DNA from: Populus alba
Taxonomy: Eukaryota > Streptophyta > Magnoliopsida > Malpighiales > Salicaceae
Assembly: GCF_005239225.2 (NCBI RefSeq)
Contig: NC_133287.1
Span: 4,693,493-4,757,492, forward strand
Length of the DNA stretch: 64,000 nucleotides
Direction of reading: 5' to 3'
Positions 21,208 through 32,205 of the stretch are shown here, in pieces (position 1 is the stretch's first letter; every line of letters starts with the position of its first letter). The translations under genes were made by a program, and so were the position numbers. Below the pieces are notes generated by a model. The model made no database searches, was not told the DNA's origin, and saw nothing but the letters and a program-made list of their open reading frames with translations.

Positions 21208-22130
21208 AAAGCCAGCAGTCGAGGTTTTCTACGAAAGTTAGGGGAATTGGCTATAGAAGAGTCAATGCTTGTCACTGAAGCTACTATGGATAATATTAAG
21301 TATATTATAGAAATAAAGTTACCCTGCTTTTCTTCTGATATGGTGCGCATGCTTTTGAGAAAATTTCAGATTAATGCCTTTTCAGAGTTTTTTATTTTAT
21401 TTTTTATTATCATTATCATCATCATCATCTTATCAGCAACAGCGTAAAAAAATCATTCGAAAATATTAAAAAAAATCAAATTTATGCTTTTACAATTCAA
21501 ATACATTTTGATAATCACTTTTAAATAAAATAAACCATGTCCCAAACACCGCTTTAAGTGGGCCCGTTCCACTTGGCTTAAATCCATATTTTGTTGCAAT
21601 GCATAACAGTTCATTCATTCCGGCGGAAGAAAATATTGTGATCACTCTCCAGTCTCTACAAGGCACTCACGGTGTTAGAAACTATCTCTTAGAAAAGCTG
21701 GATAACATTTCATGATTCAACAGCGACAAGCTGGATCACTTCTACTCCATAACACATCGCATAAGTATATATAAAAGTTTGCAACCTTTATTGTGCCTTT
21801 TACGCATGAATCTGCTCAGCCCCAGAAGCATCTTTTGCTGTTTTTCTTTCCATTTTCTGAAATGTGGCCGCCATTTGTTTGCTTAGAATCTATACTTCGG
21901 TTTATTGGATGGACTTCATCAAGGGAGGATTTATTTTTTCTGAAGAAGAGAACAGATCAAATAAGAAGAAAAGGTTAAAAGAAACCAAACACCTGTGTCC
22001 GTTGTAAATAAAATAAAGATGGATGTAATTCATAGCGTTCTTTTCTTTACCCCACAGGCAACAAGTTTGCCACACTTTCATCCACTGACAACACAAAAAC
22101 AATTCATAATGCTTATGCTTCAAGCGTAAG
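21208..22130. other. Downstream flank of CLE copy 1
   Basis: Non-coding, with a (ATC)n-like tract at about 21404-21431. It aligns with 61718-62631. The alignment ends abruptly at 22130, where Copia sequence begins. Confidence 0.6.
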
Positions 22131-24590
22131 GTTTTGTAAACCAGTAATTATCAACCACACCATTGTACATGGCGTTGGAATATTATTATATAGGAAAGTT
22201 TTATAACAGAGAGTGAGAGAAATAAGGAAGTAGCTGTTACAGGATATACACTATACTATAATTAGAGTTAATCAATTCCTAGACAGACGCTGCACAATTA
22301 ACTGTAAGGCAATCAAATGGCATGATTTTCTCCTTAATGCTTGGAAGGATTCTCTCCAGAAGATGTGATTGTGTTAGCGCCAATACCCCCCCTCAAGTCA
22401 AGCGTGGTTGGTAACACGCGAAGCTTGGACTTGAAGAGCAGAAACAGAGATCTTGATGGACTTTTAGTAAAGATGTTTGCAATTTGCAAGCTGGACGGCA
22501 CATGTTAAATTGTTAAGATACCATTGCAAACTAATTCATGAACAAAGTGAATATCAATGTTAATATGTCGAGATCGTTTTTTAGCAACAGGATTTCGGGC
22601 CATGAAAATGGCACTGGCATTTGCACACAGTAGAGTAGGCTTGTCTGATGGCTGAAGATGTAAGTCATGAAGAATATTTAATAATCATTTGACCTCAGTG
22701 GCAGTGAGTGCTAAGGCTCTATATTTAGATTCTGCAGAAGAATGAGAGACAGTTGATTGCTTTTTAGAGGTCCAGGAAACAAGATTGTCACCTAAGAAGA
22801 TGGCATAGCCAGATGTTGAGCGACTTGTATTTGGGCAGCCAGCCTAGTCGGCGTCTGAAAAAGCCGAGATGTTGAAGGTGGTGGATGGTGTAATCTTGAG
22901 ACCAAAGTGTAGAGTGCCTTTAACATATCTGAGGATTCGTTTGACAGCCTGGAAGTGATGGTCCTATGGATTATGCATGAATTGACTTACTGAGTTCACT
23001 GCATGTGTAATATCTGGCCTTGTAATGGTTAGTTATTGAAGTGCGCCAACTACAAAGCGATAGGTAGTGGGGGAATGAAATGGACTACCATCAGCAGCTA
23101 GATGTTGGGAAACAATCATGGGAGTGGCAACTGGTTTGGAATCAAGAAGATCAGCTCGAAGTAGAAGATCTCTTGTATACTTTAGCCGACTTAGAAATAT
23201 GCCTATGGGAGAGTGAGTGAATTCCAAACCCAAGAAATAATTCAAGGTGCCAAGATCCTTAATTGAGAACTCATGACGTAGCTTGCGAATAAAGGAATCA
23301 ATGAGGGACATATTGCTGCATGTGATGATAATATCATCAACGTATAATAGCAAGTAAATAACTTCAGGAGCTGATGAATAGACAAATAAGCTGGAATCAA
23401 CTTGACTGCTTGTGAAGCCAACATTGAGTAAGAAATGGCTAAACCGATGGAACCATGCTCTTGGGGCTTGCTTCAAGCCATAGAGTGCATTTTTAAGACG
23501 ACAAACATGAGTTGGATGAGAGGGATCAACATAGCCCGGTGGTTGTTCCATGTAAACTTGTTCTTGTAAAAGACCATGCAAGAAAGCATTTTTTACGTCC
23601 AGCTGACGCATGGTCCAGCCACGAGAGACTGCAATAGAGAGAACAATGCGAACAGTTGAAGCTCGAACAACTGGACTAAAGGTGCCATTAAAATCAAGAC
23701 CATAGAGTTGAGTGTAGCCTTTGGCAACAAGGTGTGCCTTAAGCCTATCGATGGAACCATCCAAATGATATTTGGTGCGGAAAACCCATTTGGATCCAAC
23801 CACATTCGTAGCAGCTGGTCGTGGAACTAATTCCCATGTTTGATTTAGCTTTAAAGCCCGAATTTCTTCGTCCATGGCAGCAAGCCATTCTGGAGACTGG
23901 CAGCACTCTTGAAACCCTTTGGTTCCTTCATAACCAAAAGAGAGAATAATAATGGAGAGGATGGAACCTAACATACATAATTATATTATTTGGATTTGGA
24001 GATGCCTGCTTTGCCCCGAGTGATCATGGAATGAGAATTTTGATGTGGAACTGATGCAATTGGAAGTGCTGGAGATTGCGTTTCCTAAGGAGCAGGAACA
24101 GATGGTGCTAAGGATGCGGTGCTGTGGGGTGAAGGCAAGTCCAAAGCACATGTTTTACATGGCATGGACGAGGTCACTAACGATGGAGATGAATGCCCTG
24201 CAGAGGAATTAGTGCTAGCCGTAACAGAAGGCAATGAGATAGGATCATGAAAGGCAATATAATCTGATATGGAAGAGGAGGGTTGCATTCTAGAAGAGGA
24301 AAATGGAAATACATTTTCATCAAAACGAGCATGTCTAGTGATAAATACACGATGAGAAACATGATCAAGACATCAAAAACCTTTGTAGGATGTGTGGTAA
24401 CCAAGAAAGACGTAAGGGAGACTTCTTGGTTCAAACTTATGCTTGGTATAAGCACGCAGGTTTGGAAAACATAAGCATCCAAAGATTCGAAAGGTAGTAT
24501 AGAGAGGAGATTTACTATACTGTTCTTGGTGTCCATGGCTTCACAGAAACGTTCCCAACAAATTCTGGGATTTTTTAGAGGTTGTTTTTG
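22131..24590 (-). mobile_element. Element E: truncated Ty1-Copia retrotransposon
   Basis: Minus-strand order from right to left is integrase C-terminal part (about 24590-24000), reverse transcriptase (23974-23033) and decayed RNase H (about 23032-22400). Then come a polypurine-like tract (minus strand TTGAGGGGGGG near 22389) and about 240 bp of LTR-like DNA. Gag, protease and most of integrase are missing, and the right side joins element C. It cuts duplication copy 1 at 22130, but only one junction survives, so no target-site duplication can be read. Confidence 0.75.
23033..23974 (-). pseudogene. Copia reverse transcriptase fragment (element E)
   Basis: The frame encodes the start of the Copia reverse transcriptase (WLAAMDEEIRALKLNQTWEL, then VVGSKWVFRTKYHLDGSIDR, LDVKNAFLHG, the YVDD catalytic motif in LLLYVDDIIITC, and LGLEFTHSPIGIFLSRLKYT). 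A one-base deletion near 23899 relative to the X2 copy at 40950 disrupts the N-terminal side (GACTGGCAG against GACTTGGCAG). The frame ends in ALQ, where the next expected region is mutated. The catalytic motif is intact, but the element has no gag or protease. Confidence 0.88.
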
Positions 24591-24839
24591 TAATTTCCAA
24601 AGTGTAATGTAATTTTTGTTTAGTGGTTTTTGAATTTTTATTATTTGTATTGTGGATGTAAAAGAAAAGAAACAAAAATAGTGAAAGTGTATGTGTGTGT
24701 TTGTATTTGTTTTATAAATGTTTTTTTCTTTTTATGATAAAATTGCAAAGATTAAAGAAGAATTTAATATTTTGATTGGATCACGGTCAAGAATTGTTAA
24801 CTTATACGTAAGTTGTATTTCTAATATCCGATGAAAAGA

Positions 24840-25093
24840 CCAAATTTTAAAACTTCTTTAACATGTCAAAATCACGAAGCAGCTTACCTCAGGTAGGGTG
24901 CGTTAGGGGTGCTAATACCTTCCCTAACCACAACCAGTCCCTTACCCGCGATCTCTAACAAGACCAGTACATCCGGTTTCCTAGTAGCCCGCAATCAATT
25001 ACTAGGTGGCGACTCTAATGAACCAATTCAAGCAAAACACATAACGAGAAAAATCGCCAGCCGATGCCGCGCGGATTTTTTCGATGTGTGACA
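24840..25093 (+). repeat. Element C: 3' part of a Tat-type LTR
   Basis: The stretch CTTACCTCAGGTAGGGTGCG ... ACTAGGTGGCGACTC aligns with the reverse complement of element A's LTR end (about 8590-8770 and 16120-16300), with many substitutions. It ends GTGTGACA, directly followed by a primer binding site. C is thus a plus-strand relative of A, with its LTR truncated on the left where it meets Copia E. The true left limit may be anywhere from 24591. Confidence 0.7.
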
Positions 25094-25096
25094 TAA

Positions 25097-25114
25097 TGGC
25101 GACTCCACTGGGGA
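25097..25114 (+). promoter_or_regulatory. Primer binding site of element C (X copy 1)
   Basis: TGGCGACTCCACTGGGGA, three bases after the LTR end. It is repeated at 42145-42162 in X copy 2. Confidence 0.85.
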
Positions 25115-28100
25115 AGGTATTGTTTTTGACAATATTGGACTAAGCTTTGTGTATTTGATGTGTTTAAGTTTTTGCAATTTTATCTCTTTTTTTTTATTTC
25201 AATATTTGTTTCCATGGATTTTATAGAATTGTTTCATGCATCACTTGTTTTAATTTTGAAAGCACACACAAGCTTCTAGGTTAAGTAGGGAACTAGCGAT
25301 CTGCCCTAAGACTATTGGTCAGGGTTCAGATGCGTGAAACACCCAACTCATATCTGAGTGCCTACTTGGTAATGGTGGGTATACGTGCCTTAACTATTCC
25401 TTGCAACGCCCCCATACTGTCTTTACGAAGAATGTCACTGAGTAGATATGAGACCATTTTGAGACCAGATAGAAAACCTACCCATGTTCACATAATGAAT
25501 AGAACCTGTCTTTAGGCTGTATGTGCTATTGTTATTTGCATAAGGGCAAACCCTTCTTGAAGCATCTTGAACTCAAGACTTGTGGGTGACACAATGGCCG
25601 TCACTCAGAAAATTTTCAATGTAGAGTTTGGGCAAAAATCACGACTCTTGTTCTATCATACAAGAGTTACGACCATATTGTCACCCCTCGAAGGGCGAGT
25701 TAATCATATAAATTACATGTTCATACATTTGTCATGCATGCACCGGAATGAAAAGTAGGTCCCCTACGAGTCTACAACACCCGACTTTGAACGAAAAAAC
25801 ACGGAAGATGAAGAGTGTGTTCACCGTAACGTCCTTTTTTAAAAAAGAGTTGGAGTTTCTGAAGACATATGTGACTTGCCTCTAGCTTACTCGAGCAAAT
25901 ACTGAAAAATAACTTTAGGAAAGTTCCTTCCAACCTACCTATCATCTTTGTTCAAAACCCAACAACGACTTTGCCCGAAGAATTTGGGGGCAAACGTCGG
26001 TCAAAAGCCTCAACACAATCATGTATTTCTGCAAAAGGCTTTGGTGGGAAGGCTAACCGAAGGGGAAGTGCACCACCGGTGCATAATGGAGCCTATTCTT
26101 GTTCTGCAAAAAAAAAAAAAAAAAAAAACTGCCTTTGTTTGATCATGCCTGCAAAACTTATTGATTTTTTTTCAACCTTTTCCAGTTTTTGTTGTTAATT
26201 TGGCTCAAAATTCCACAACACTTTCCTTGACAAACGAGCCTTTATTGTTAATAAGATCATGTGTTTATAACATGCCTTCATTTTTGTTGCTGTTTCATGC
26301 AAATAACACATTGAACATAACCGTTAAGCATGAAACCATCACTCCAAGAATTTTTGGGTGTGTTTCCCTTTCCTTCCAAAACTGTACATGATCACACATG
26401 TTCACAAGGATTTTTAGGAATTCAAAGTTTAGTACAAAAACAGAAATCATGTTGATGTTTGTCCAAAACAAACGAGTTCTGGAAATTCAGGTGATTCCTT
26501 AGAAAAATAACCATACACCTAGAAAACCTTAAAAAAAAAAAAACAGAGAGAAGAAAAAAAAAACCCATGAAGTGACTCCAAAAGCTGAGTTTTATTTGAG
26601 AAAACCTCAATGATTGAAAATGCCCAAGCAATACTAGGGGGCATAAAAGAAAATTCTCAATCATCAAAGGTGCCCAAACAAAGCTAGGGGGCATGAAGAA
26701 AAATCCAAAGGTTCCAAAGGTTTTGAGCACTAAAAAAAAGAAAAGCAGAGGAGGTGTTGCAAGAGAAGAGGTCACTAACCATAGAAGTGGTATTTTTATG
26801 ATGATTCTCAGCTCGGGTCTTGTATCTAGAATTACTTTTAGAAATCCTTTACTTGACTTGATCATGCACCCGTATAAAGATAATCTACCATGTCTTTAGC
26901 TTAGATACTCATAATCAAAATGAGGACACGGCACCAACTCAAGTACACCAGATGTATTTTTCCCATACACAATCTCTAAAGGGCTTTATTGTGACAAGTC
27001 ATGGTTCTAATATTTTGGTTTGTTTTCCACTTGGTAAAAGATTCTCTAAACTTTGACTCACCATTTTTATCTATCATTCATTTAAGGATGGTAAGCACTA
27101 TTAAAATTCAATTTAGTTCTCAACTTATCACACACACTCTTGTACAAGTTGCTCATAAATCTGGTATCTTGATTAGAGATCATGAACTTGGGAAATCCAT
27201 GTAAATGAACCACCTTCTTCAAGTAAATATAGGTAATTTAAGAAGCATCTATGTTTGGATAAGTAATGGTAATTTAAGAAGCATCCATCACGAGGATGGA
27301 TATCATAGTAAAACATTGACATCCACCTCTTCACAAATCGTCATACTTGACCTGATAGGTTAGACCAATAATAATAAGATGAAACCAAGGTCAATAGCTT
27401 GTCATGCTTGAAGTGACCATCACATTGTTGTAACTCATAAATAATATACTCTTGATGGAATAATTAAGAACATACAATTTCACACAATAAAACATGTAAC
27501 CATTAACAAGCACACAATCACCTAACTTACCACCAGCAACTAACTCAAAATAAATGTCTGTAGGATGGATTTCCTCGGTATAACTCCTAAAAATGATCAA
27601 ACCCCATATCCTTAATGCGTTAGGTGCCAATGAGAATGATCCACCTACTTAGTGCATCGAATACCATGTTTGGAGAACTGGATTGGTGCCTTAAGAAAGA
27701 GGTAAAATCTTGAATGATCCACCTATTTGGCATGTTAGTGACTCAACTTCCATTGGATATTGATGTACTTTAAATCCTTATGATTAGTAATGAGTATGAA
27801 CTCATATACAAGGTAGTGTCACTAATGCATCAATGATTGAACAAGGCATAGAACTTCTGTCACATATGAAGTAGTTCTTCTTGGAACTCATATGTTTCTT
27901 ATTGAAAACACCACGAGACAACCTTCTTAGCCAAGGACATCTCCAATCTCCAAATCCAAGGCATCATAATTCACCTAATTGAAAACTGGCTCCTGTTTTT
28001 TAATGAACTATAGCTTAATTGCGATTCATTTTTAATAAATAGTTGAATTTGTTATAGGTATGTTTTATTATCATTTGAGTATGAGTAAGATATTTGTTGA

Positions 28101-28227
28101 TGCTTTATAATGTGTTATATTTATATTTGTTGGATAGTTTTGTTGTACATTTTTCTAATTTATGTTCATTGTTTCTTTTTAAGTACCATATTTGTTTTTT
28201 AAAAGTCCAAGTTTAAAAAGAGCGCTC
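25115..28227. other. Element C leader followed by decayed Gypsy-like DNA
   Basis: 25115 to about 25530 matches element A's leader. Beyond about 26770 the DNA looks like a heavily mutated minus-strand Ty3-Gypsy polymerase region, but no frame longer than about 80 residues survives. 26771-26893 recurs at 63553-63675. No intact gene. Confidence 0.5.
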
Positions 28228-28263
28228 TGTAGAAACACAAATTTTCCACCAATCAAATTTCAC

Positions 28264-28454
28264 CACGTGTTATTTTATTCTTTAAAATAAAGGATAAAAT
28301 AAAATTGAAATAAATGACATGGAAAACAAATGAGCCTTCAAATATTTCTTGGCCAATGAAAAGTTGACACTTGAGATGAGATATTCAAGATATCTTGTCA
28401 TAAAGTCAAGATTCCGTCAATAAAGACCAACCAATAAAATTATGCCACGTGGCA
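28264..28454 (+). promoter_or_regulatory. G-box elements in LTR B
   Basis: CACGTG occurs at 28264-28269, and a 12 bp perfect palindrome TGCCACGTGGCA at 28443-28454, about 33 bp upstream of the TATA box. G-boxes bind bZIP and bHLH factors in plants; actual use here is inferred. Confidence 0.6.
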
Positions 28455-28486
28455 TTGGAAAAGGACCTGAGAGCCCCTACAGATCT

Positions 28487-28496
28487 CTATAAATAG
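28487..28496 (+). promoter_or_regulatory. TATA box of LTR B
   Basis: CTATAAATAG. The transcript would start near 28520, just before the (CT)n tract. Confidence 0.75.
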
Positions 28497-28983
28497 AGGG
28501 CCTCAACCTAAAGGGAGGAGATTCCAGAGGAGATACAAATTTTCTTCAAGACTCTCTCTCTCTCTCTCTCTCTCTTCAAGCAAGGAAGCTCTCTCTCAAA
28601 GAGTTCTCAAGCCTCCTTCATCTACGCTTGAAGTTTAACAAGAACGAAGCTCTGTTGGATCAAGCCAAAACGCCCCATAAGAGTTCTTCAACAACACTTT
28701 GAAGACAAATCAAGGTACTCTTCAAAGCATCAAATCACAACATCTCGCTTCGCATTACACGCCCAAATTCGTGTTCTTGCAAAGCACAAATCTTGGCTTG
28801 ATTACTCAAATAAATCAAGTCACCATACATCAAATCCAAGGGAAGAATCAGAGGATTGCCATATTCTTTTGATAGAATATATTACATAGAGATTGTACCC
28901 ATTCATATATTTAATAAAATTATATATTTGTACACGTGTGCTTATTTAATTTCAGGTACACAAAAATTGTGTCTACAAATTTC

Positions 28984-29001
28984 TGGCGACTCCACTGGGG
29001 A
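28984..29001 (+). promoter_or_regulatory. Primer binding site of element B
   Basis: TGGCGACTCCACTGGGGA, six bases after the LTR end. The same 18-mer is used by elements A and C. Confidence 0.88.
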
Positions 29002-29055
29002 CATCTCTACCTTTCATCTCTTCCCTTCAAGAAAGAATTTTCAACAAAACTCTCA

Positions 29056-32000
29056 ATGGCAACTACGAGGAACATGATCACCATTGTCGCTTCGAAGAGC
29101 AACAAGGCCATTGATTCAGGTCCCCAACACACTATTGAAGATCCTTCAACCCCGCCATTGAAAACAAAATCCATCGTCGAGTTGTATGCACGAACTAGGC
29201 CGATTCTCAAGTTGATATCAACTTCGAATGCAAGAGGGGCACAAGATGTCGCCTCAAAGATGAAGCCACAAGCAACTCCACTACAAAAGTCAAGTGAGGC
29301 GCGCGAAATTGTCTTCAGCACTCAAGGCGACTTTGACAATTCACCTATGGAAACTTCTCCGTGTCGATCACCAAGTAAGGCTTCGGGTTCTAGCACCATG
29401 TCAGTGATGATGACCGAGACAACATCTTTAGAAGATCAAGTGGCTAACTTGACAAAACTCGTCGAGGGGCTTTCGACTTCACTCAAGGCAAAAGACCACG
29501 AGATAGCAAAGTTGATGAACAAACTTGAGAGCTTGAACGAAAGAGGCCAAACCTCAACTACCAAGGCTTTTCAAGTAGATCAACTAGATGTCATCGAGGA
29601 GTCTGCAATCGGAGCTGTGAAGAATATACGTGGTATTACTGATGGCATCTTCACCAAAAATCAACTGAAAGAACTCATCAAGGAAGCCATCACAGACCAG
29701 GTGGAAAGCTCAATTCAACCCTCATATTCATATGCGAAGCCGTACACCCAAAGAATCGACCTGTTAAAGATGCCTCTAAGTTACCAACCACCAAAGTTTC
29801 AACAGTTCGATGGCAAGGGAAATCCTCGACAACATATAGCTCACTTTGTGGAGACTTGCAACAATGCCGGGACTAATGGTGATCTCATGGTAAAACAGTT
29901 TGTTCGTTCCTTGAAAGGTAATGCCTTTGACTGGTACACTGACTTGGAATCTTGCTCGATTGATACTTGGGAGCAGTTGGAGCGTGAGTTTCTTAACCGC
30001 TTTTACAGCACTCGTCGTGTGGTTAGCATGATTGAACTCACTAATGCACGTCAGTGGAAGGAAGAGCCTGTCATCGACTACATTCATCGGTGGAGAAACC
30101 TTAGCCTCAACTGTAGAGATCGACTCACCGAAACTTCTGCGCTAGACATGTGTATTCAAGGGATGCATTGGGGACTACGATATATCCTACAAGGCATCAA
30201 ACCAAAGTCTTTTGAAGAATTGGCTACTCGTGCACATGATATGGAACTTAGCATTGCGGCGGCTGAAAGTTCATTGTTACCTATGCAAGAGCCTAAAAGA
30301 AATAAGCCTGAAGGTCGTAGATTCGGAAAGAGCACTCTGAAGGTCGAGGGAAAGCAATCTTTAGTAGTTAACTCGACTGCTGTAAGGGTACCAACTGGAG
30401 TTAAGAGGGATGATCATGCAACGCCGACTACTTTTCAAAAGGGTGAAAGAAAGAAACCATCATTGAAAGAGCGACAAGAAAAAGTGTATCCATTCCCTGA
30501 CTCAGACATATCTAGGATGCTGGATGATCTGCTTGAGGCAAATATCATTGAGTTGCCGGAGGTGAAACGCCCTGAAGAAGCAAACCAAGTAGATAATCCA
30601 AATTATTGCAAATATCATCGCTTAATTAGTCATCCCGTAGAGAAGTGTTTTGTGTTGAAAGACAAGATCATGAGGTTACACGAGAATGGAGATATCGTTT
30701 TTGATGATGAAATAGCAGCCTCTAATATCACAACCACGGTCAATTTAGGACCATGTCAATCACTCTCTACAATAAGTTTTGGCTCCTATGAACCTATAAG
30801 ACTTGATGCTATTTTCCCGATGAGCTTCACTGCATCCTCAAGTCAAACTCCATGTATAACCCTTACACCTCAAGTTGACGACTTGAAGCCTAAATGGTCT
30901 GAAAATTATGATGATGAAGGATGGACTTTAGTCACACGTAGAAGAGGAAGGAGGAAACACATACAAATGACAAAGCCAACAAGAATGAGGAGCTCAATGG
31001 TGAGGAAGCTAATTGGTGAGCCGATACGCCAAAAGACTCAGCAAAAATCCATACTAGTTAGAAAGGAGGGTTTTTCAGCTCGAAGTATAAGAAAGCCTGT
31101 TACATTGAATGAGTACATGCCAACAGAAATGAAAAGAATTGAAAATGTACCTGTTGCTTGCTATCATGTTGATGAAGAGAAAACGCCTATTGATTATGTC
31201 ATGAAGAAAAGTCATGATGACTCTTCAAACTTATCTCACGGTGTATGCACAACAGAGATATCCTTCAACGATGAAGACTTGTTGCTTGGATCAAAACTCC
31301 ATAACCGACCTCTTTTCATTAAAGGATATGTTGATGAAAAGATAGTGAATTGCATCTTGGTGGATGATGGCTCGGCGGTCAATATACTACCTCTTAAGAC
31401 CATGAGAGAGCTAGGGATTCCTATGGATGAACTCTTCCCAAGTCATCTGATGATTCAAGGTTTTAATCAAGGAGGGCAAAATGCTATAGGAAAGATAAGA
31501 CTTGCGATGCACATGGAAGATATGGAATCCAATGCACTTTTCCATGTCATAGATGCCAAAACTACCTACAATATGTTGCTTGGGCGACCATGGATACATG
31601 AAAATGGTATCATATCCTCAACACTCCACCAATGTTTTAAGTATTGCCGAGATGGACAAGTAAGAAAGATAATGGCAGACACCGATCCCTTCACTATAGC
31701 TGAAGCTCACTTTGCAGACGCAAAATTCTATTTCAAGTCAAATATGATGGAAGAACTACGATCACCACCTGACCACTTAGGAGAGGGAATAATTGACTCT
31801 AAAAGCTCAAAAGGGCATAAGTCATCTGCAAATGAAGGGGTGTCTCAGCCAACAAAGAATAAAGGAAAAGAAAAGGTGGTAGAAAACTTTGTTGACAATA
31901 AACCACCACGTAAAGCCGCGGCACTCCGATATATTCCAGTATCAGCAAGAAAAGAGGGTCAGTCTTCTTTTGCAAAGGATGAAGAAAAGATCAATAAAGA

Positions 32001-32205
32001 GCTTGAAAACTTGACCTTGCCAGCTACTAATCTCGCCTTGAACAAGGTTTCAAAACCTTTACTAAAAGGGTTTGTTCATCAAACTGAGTCGGTGGTGATA
32101 AATCTTACAGGACTCCCTGATAAACGGTCAAATGGCTTTGATCCCAACGCTTACAAGCTTTTAGCAAGGGCTGGCTATAGTCGTGAGGACATCAACGAGT
32201 GCTAA
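29056..32205 (+). CDS. gag: Element B gag-protease polyprotein
   Basis: This is a 1049-residue frame from the first ATG after the primer binding site ([18 protein letters not shown]). The frame is open upstream into the LTR, but that part is leader. A coiled-coil stretch lies at about residues 130-175. The retrotransposon capsid region is at about 245-400 ([49 protein letters not shown]). A Cys/His cluster is near 518-545 ([14 protein letters not shown]). The aspartic protease comes near 745-830, with active-site segment [13 protein letters not shown], where the usual Ser/Thr after Asp is replaced (D-D-G). The frame ends at 32205 and overlaps pol, which is in the -1 frame. The frame is intact over its full length. 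Confidence 0.88.
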   Translation: MATTRNMITIVASKSNKAIDSGPQHTIEDPSTPPLKTKSIVELYARTRPILKLISTSNARGAQDVASKMKPQATPLQKSSEAREIVFSTQGDFDNSPMETSPCRSPSKASGSSTMSVMMTETTSLEDQVANLTKLVEGLSTSLKAKDHEIAKLMNKLESLNERGQTSTTKAFQVDQLDVIEESAIGAVKNIRGITDGIFTKNQLKELIKEAITDQVESSIQPSYSYAKPYTQRIDLLKMPLSYQPPKFQQFDGKGNPRQHIAHFVETCNNAGTNGDLMVKQFVRSLKGNAFDWYTDLESCSIDTWEQLEREFLNRFYSTRRVVSMIELTNARQWKEEPVIDYIHRWRNLSLNCRDRLTETSALDMCIQGMHWGLRYILQGIKPKSFEELATRAHDMELSIAAAESSLLPMQEPKRNKPEGRRFGKSTLKVEGKQSLVVNSTAVRVPTGVKRDDHATPTTFQKGERKKPSLKERQEKVYPFPDSDISRMLDDLLEANIIELPEVKRPEEANQVDNPNYCKYHRLISHPVEKCFVLKDKIMRLHENGDIVFDDEIAASNITTTVNLGPCQSLSTISFGSYEPIRLDAIFPMSFTASSSQTPCITLTPQVDDLKPKWSENYDDEGWTLVTRRRGRRKHIQMTKPTRMRSSMVRKLIGEPIRQKTQQKSILVRKEGFSARSIRKPVTLNEYMPTEMKRIENVPVACYHVDEEKTPIDYVMKKSHDDSSNLSHGVCTTEISFNDEDLLLGSKLHNRPLFIKGYVDEKIVNCILVDDGSAVNILPLKTMRELGIPMDELFPSHLMIQGFNQGGQNAIGKIRLAMHMEDMESNALFHVIDAKTTYNMLLGRPWIHENGIISSTLHQCFKYCRDGQVRKIMADTDPFTIAEAHFADAKFYFKSNMMEELRSPPDHLGEGIIDSKSSKGHKSSANEGVSQPTKNKGKEKVVENFVDNKPPRKAAALRYIPVSARKEGQSSFAKDEEKINKELENLTLPATNLALNKVSKPLLKGFVHQTESVVINLTGLPDKRSNGFDPNAYKLLARAGYSREDINEC

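Larger units (their letters stand above)
6576..22130. repeat. Segmental duplication, copy 1 (with insertions)
   Basis: Positions 6576-7078, 8470-8561 and 18636-22130 together align with 51684-54182 plus 60932-62631. Two mobile elements (7079-8469, 8562-18635) interrupt copy 1 and are absent from copy 2. The alignment covers non-coding DNA as well as the KEN/D-box and CLE genes, so it is a DNA-level duplication and not retrocopying. At 22131 it is cut by a Copia fragment, and the continuation found after 62631 is not seen in copy 1. Confidence 0.92.
23741..28227. repeat. Direct repeat X, copy 1 (4.5 kb)
   Basis: Aligns with 40787-45279 at very high identity. It contains the right part of element E, the LTR end and leader of element C, and decayed Gypsy-like DNA. 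The right end is set by the insertion point of element B. Confidence 0.93.
28228..28977 (+). repeat. Element B 5' LTR
   Basis: 750 bp, from TGTAGAAACAC to TTGTGTCTACA, with short terminal inverted repeats TGTAGA/TCTACA. It has a TATA box, a (CT)n tract at 28552-28575 and two CACGTG sites. Confidence 0.85.

Noticed and set aside
24177..24536. 119-codon hydrophobic minus-strand frame (also 41224-41796) resembling a membrane protein
   Set aside because: It is the decayed Copia integrase C-terminal region read in a shifted frame; the hydrophobic character comes from AT-rich codons.
26422..26865. 147-codon minus-strand frame in repeat X (also 43570-43917)
   Set aside because: Phe/Leu-rich product from A-rich plus-strand DNA; it is truncated differently in the two copies and lacks any known motif.
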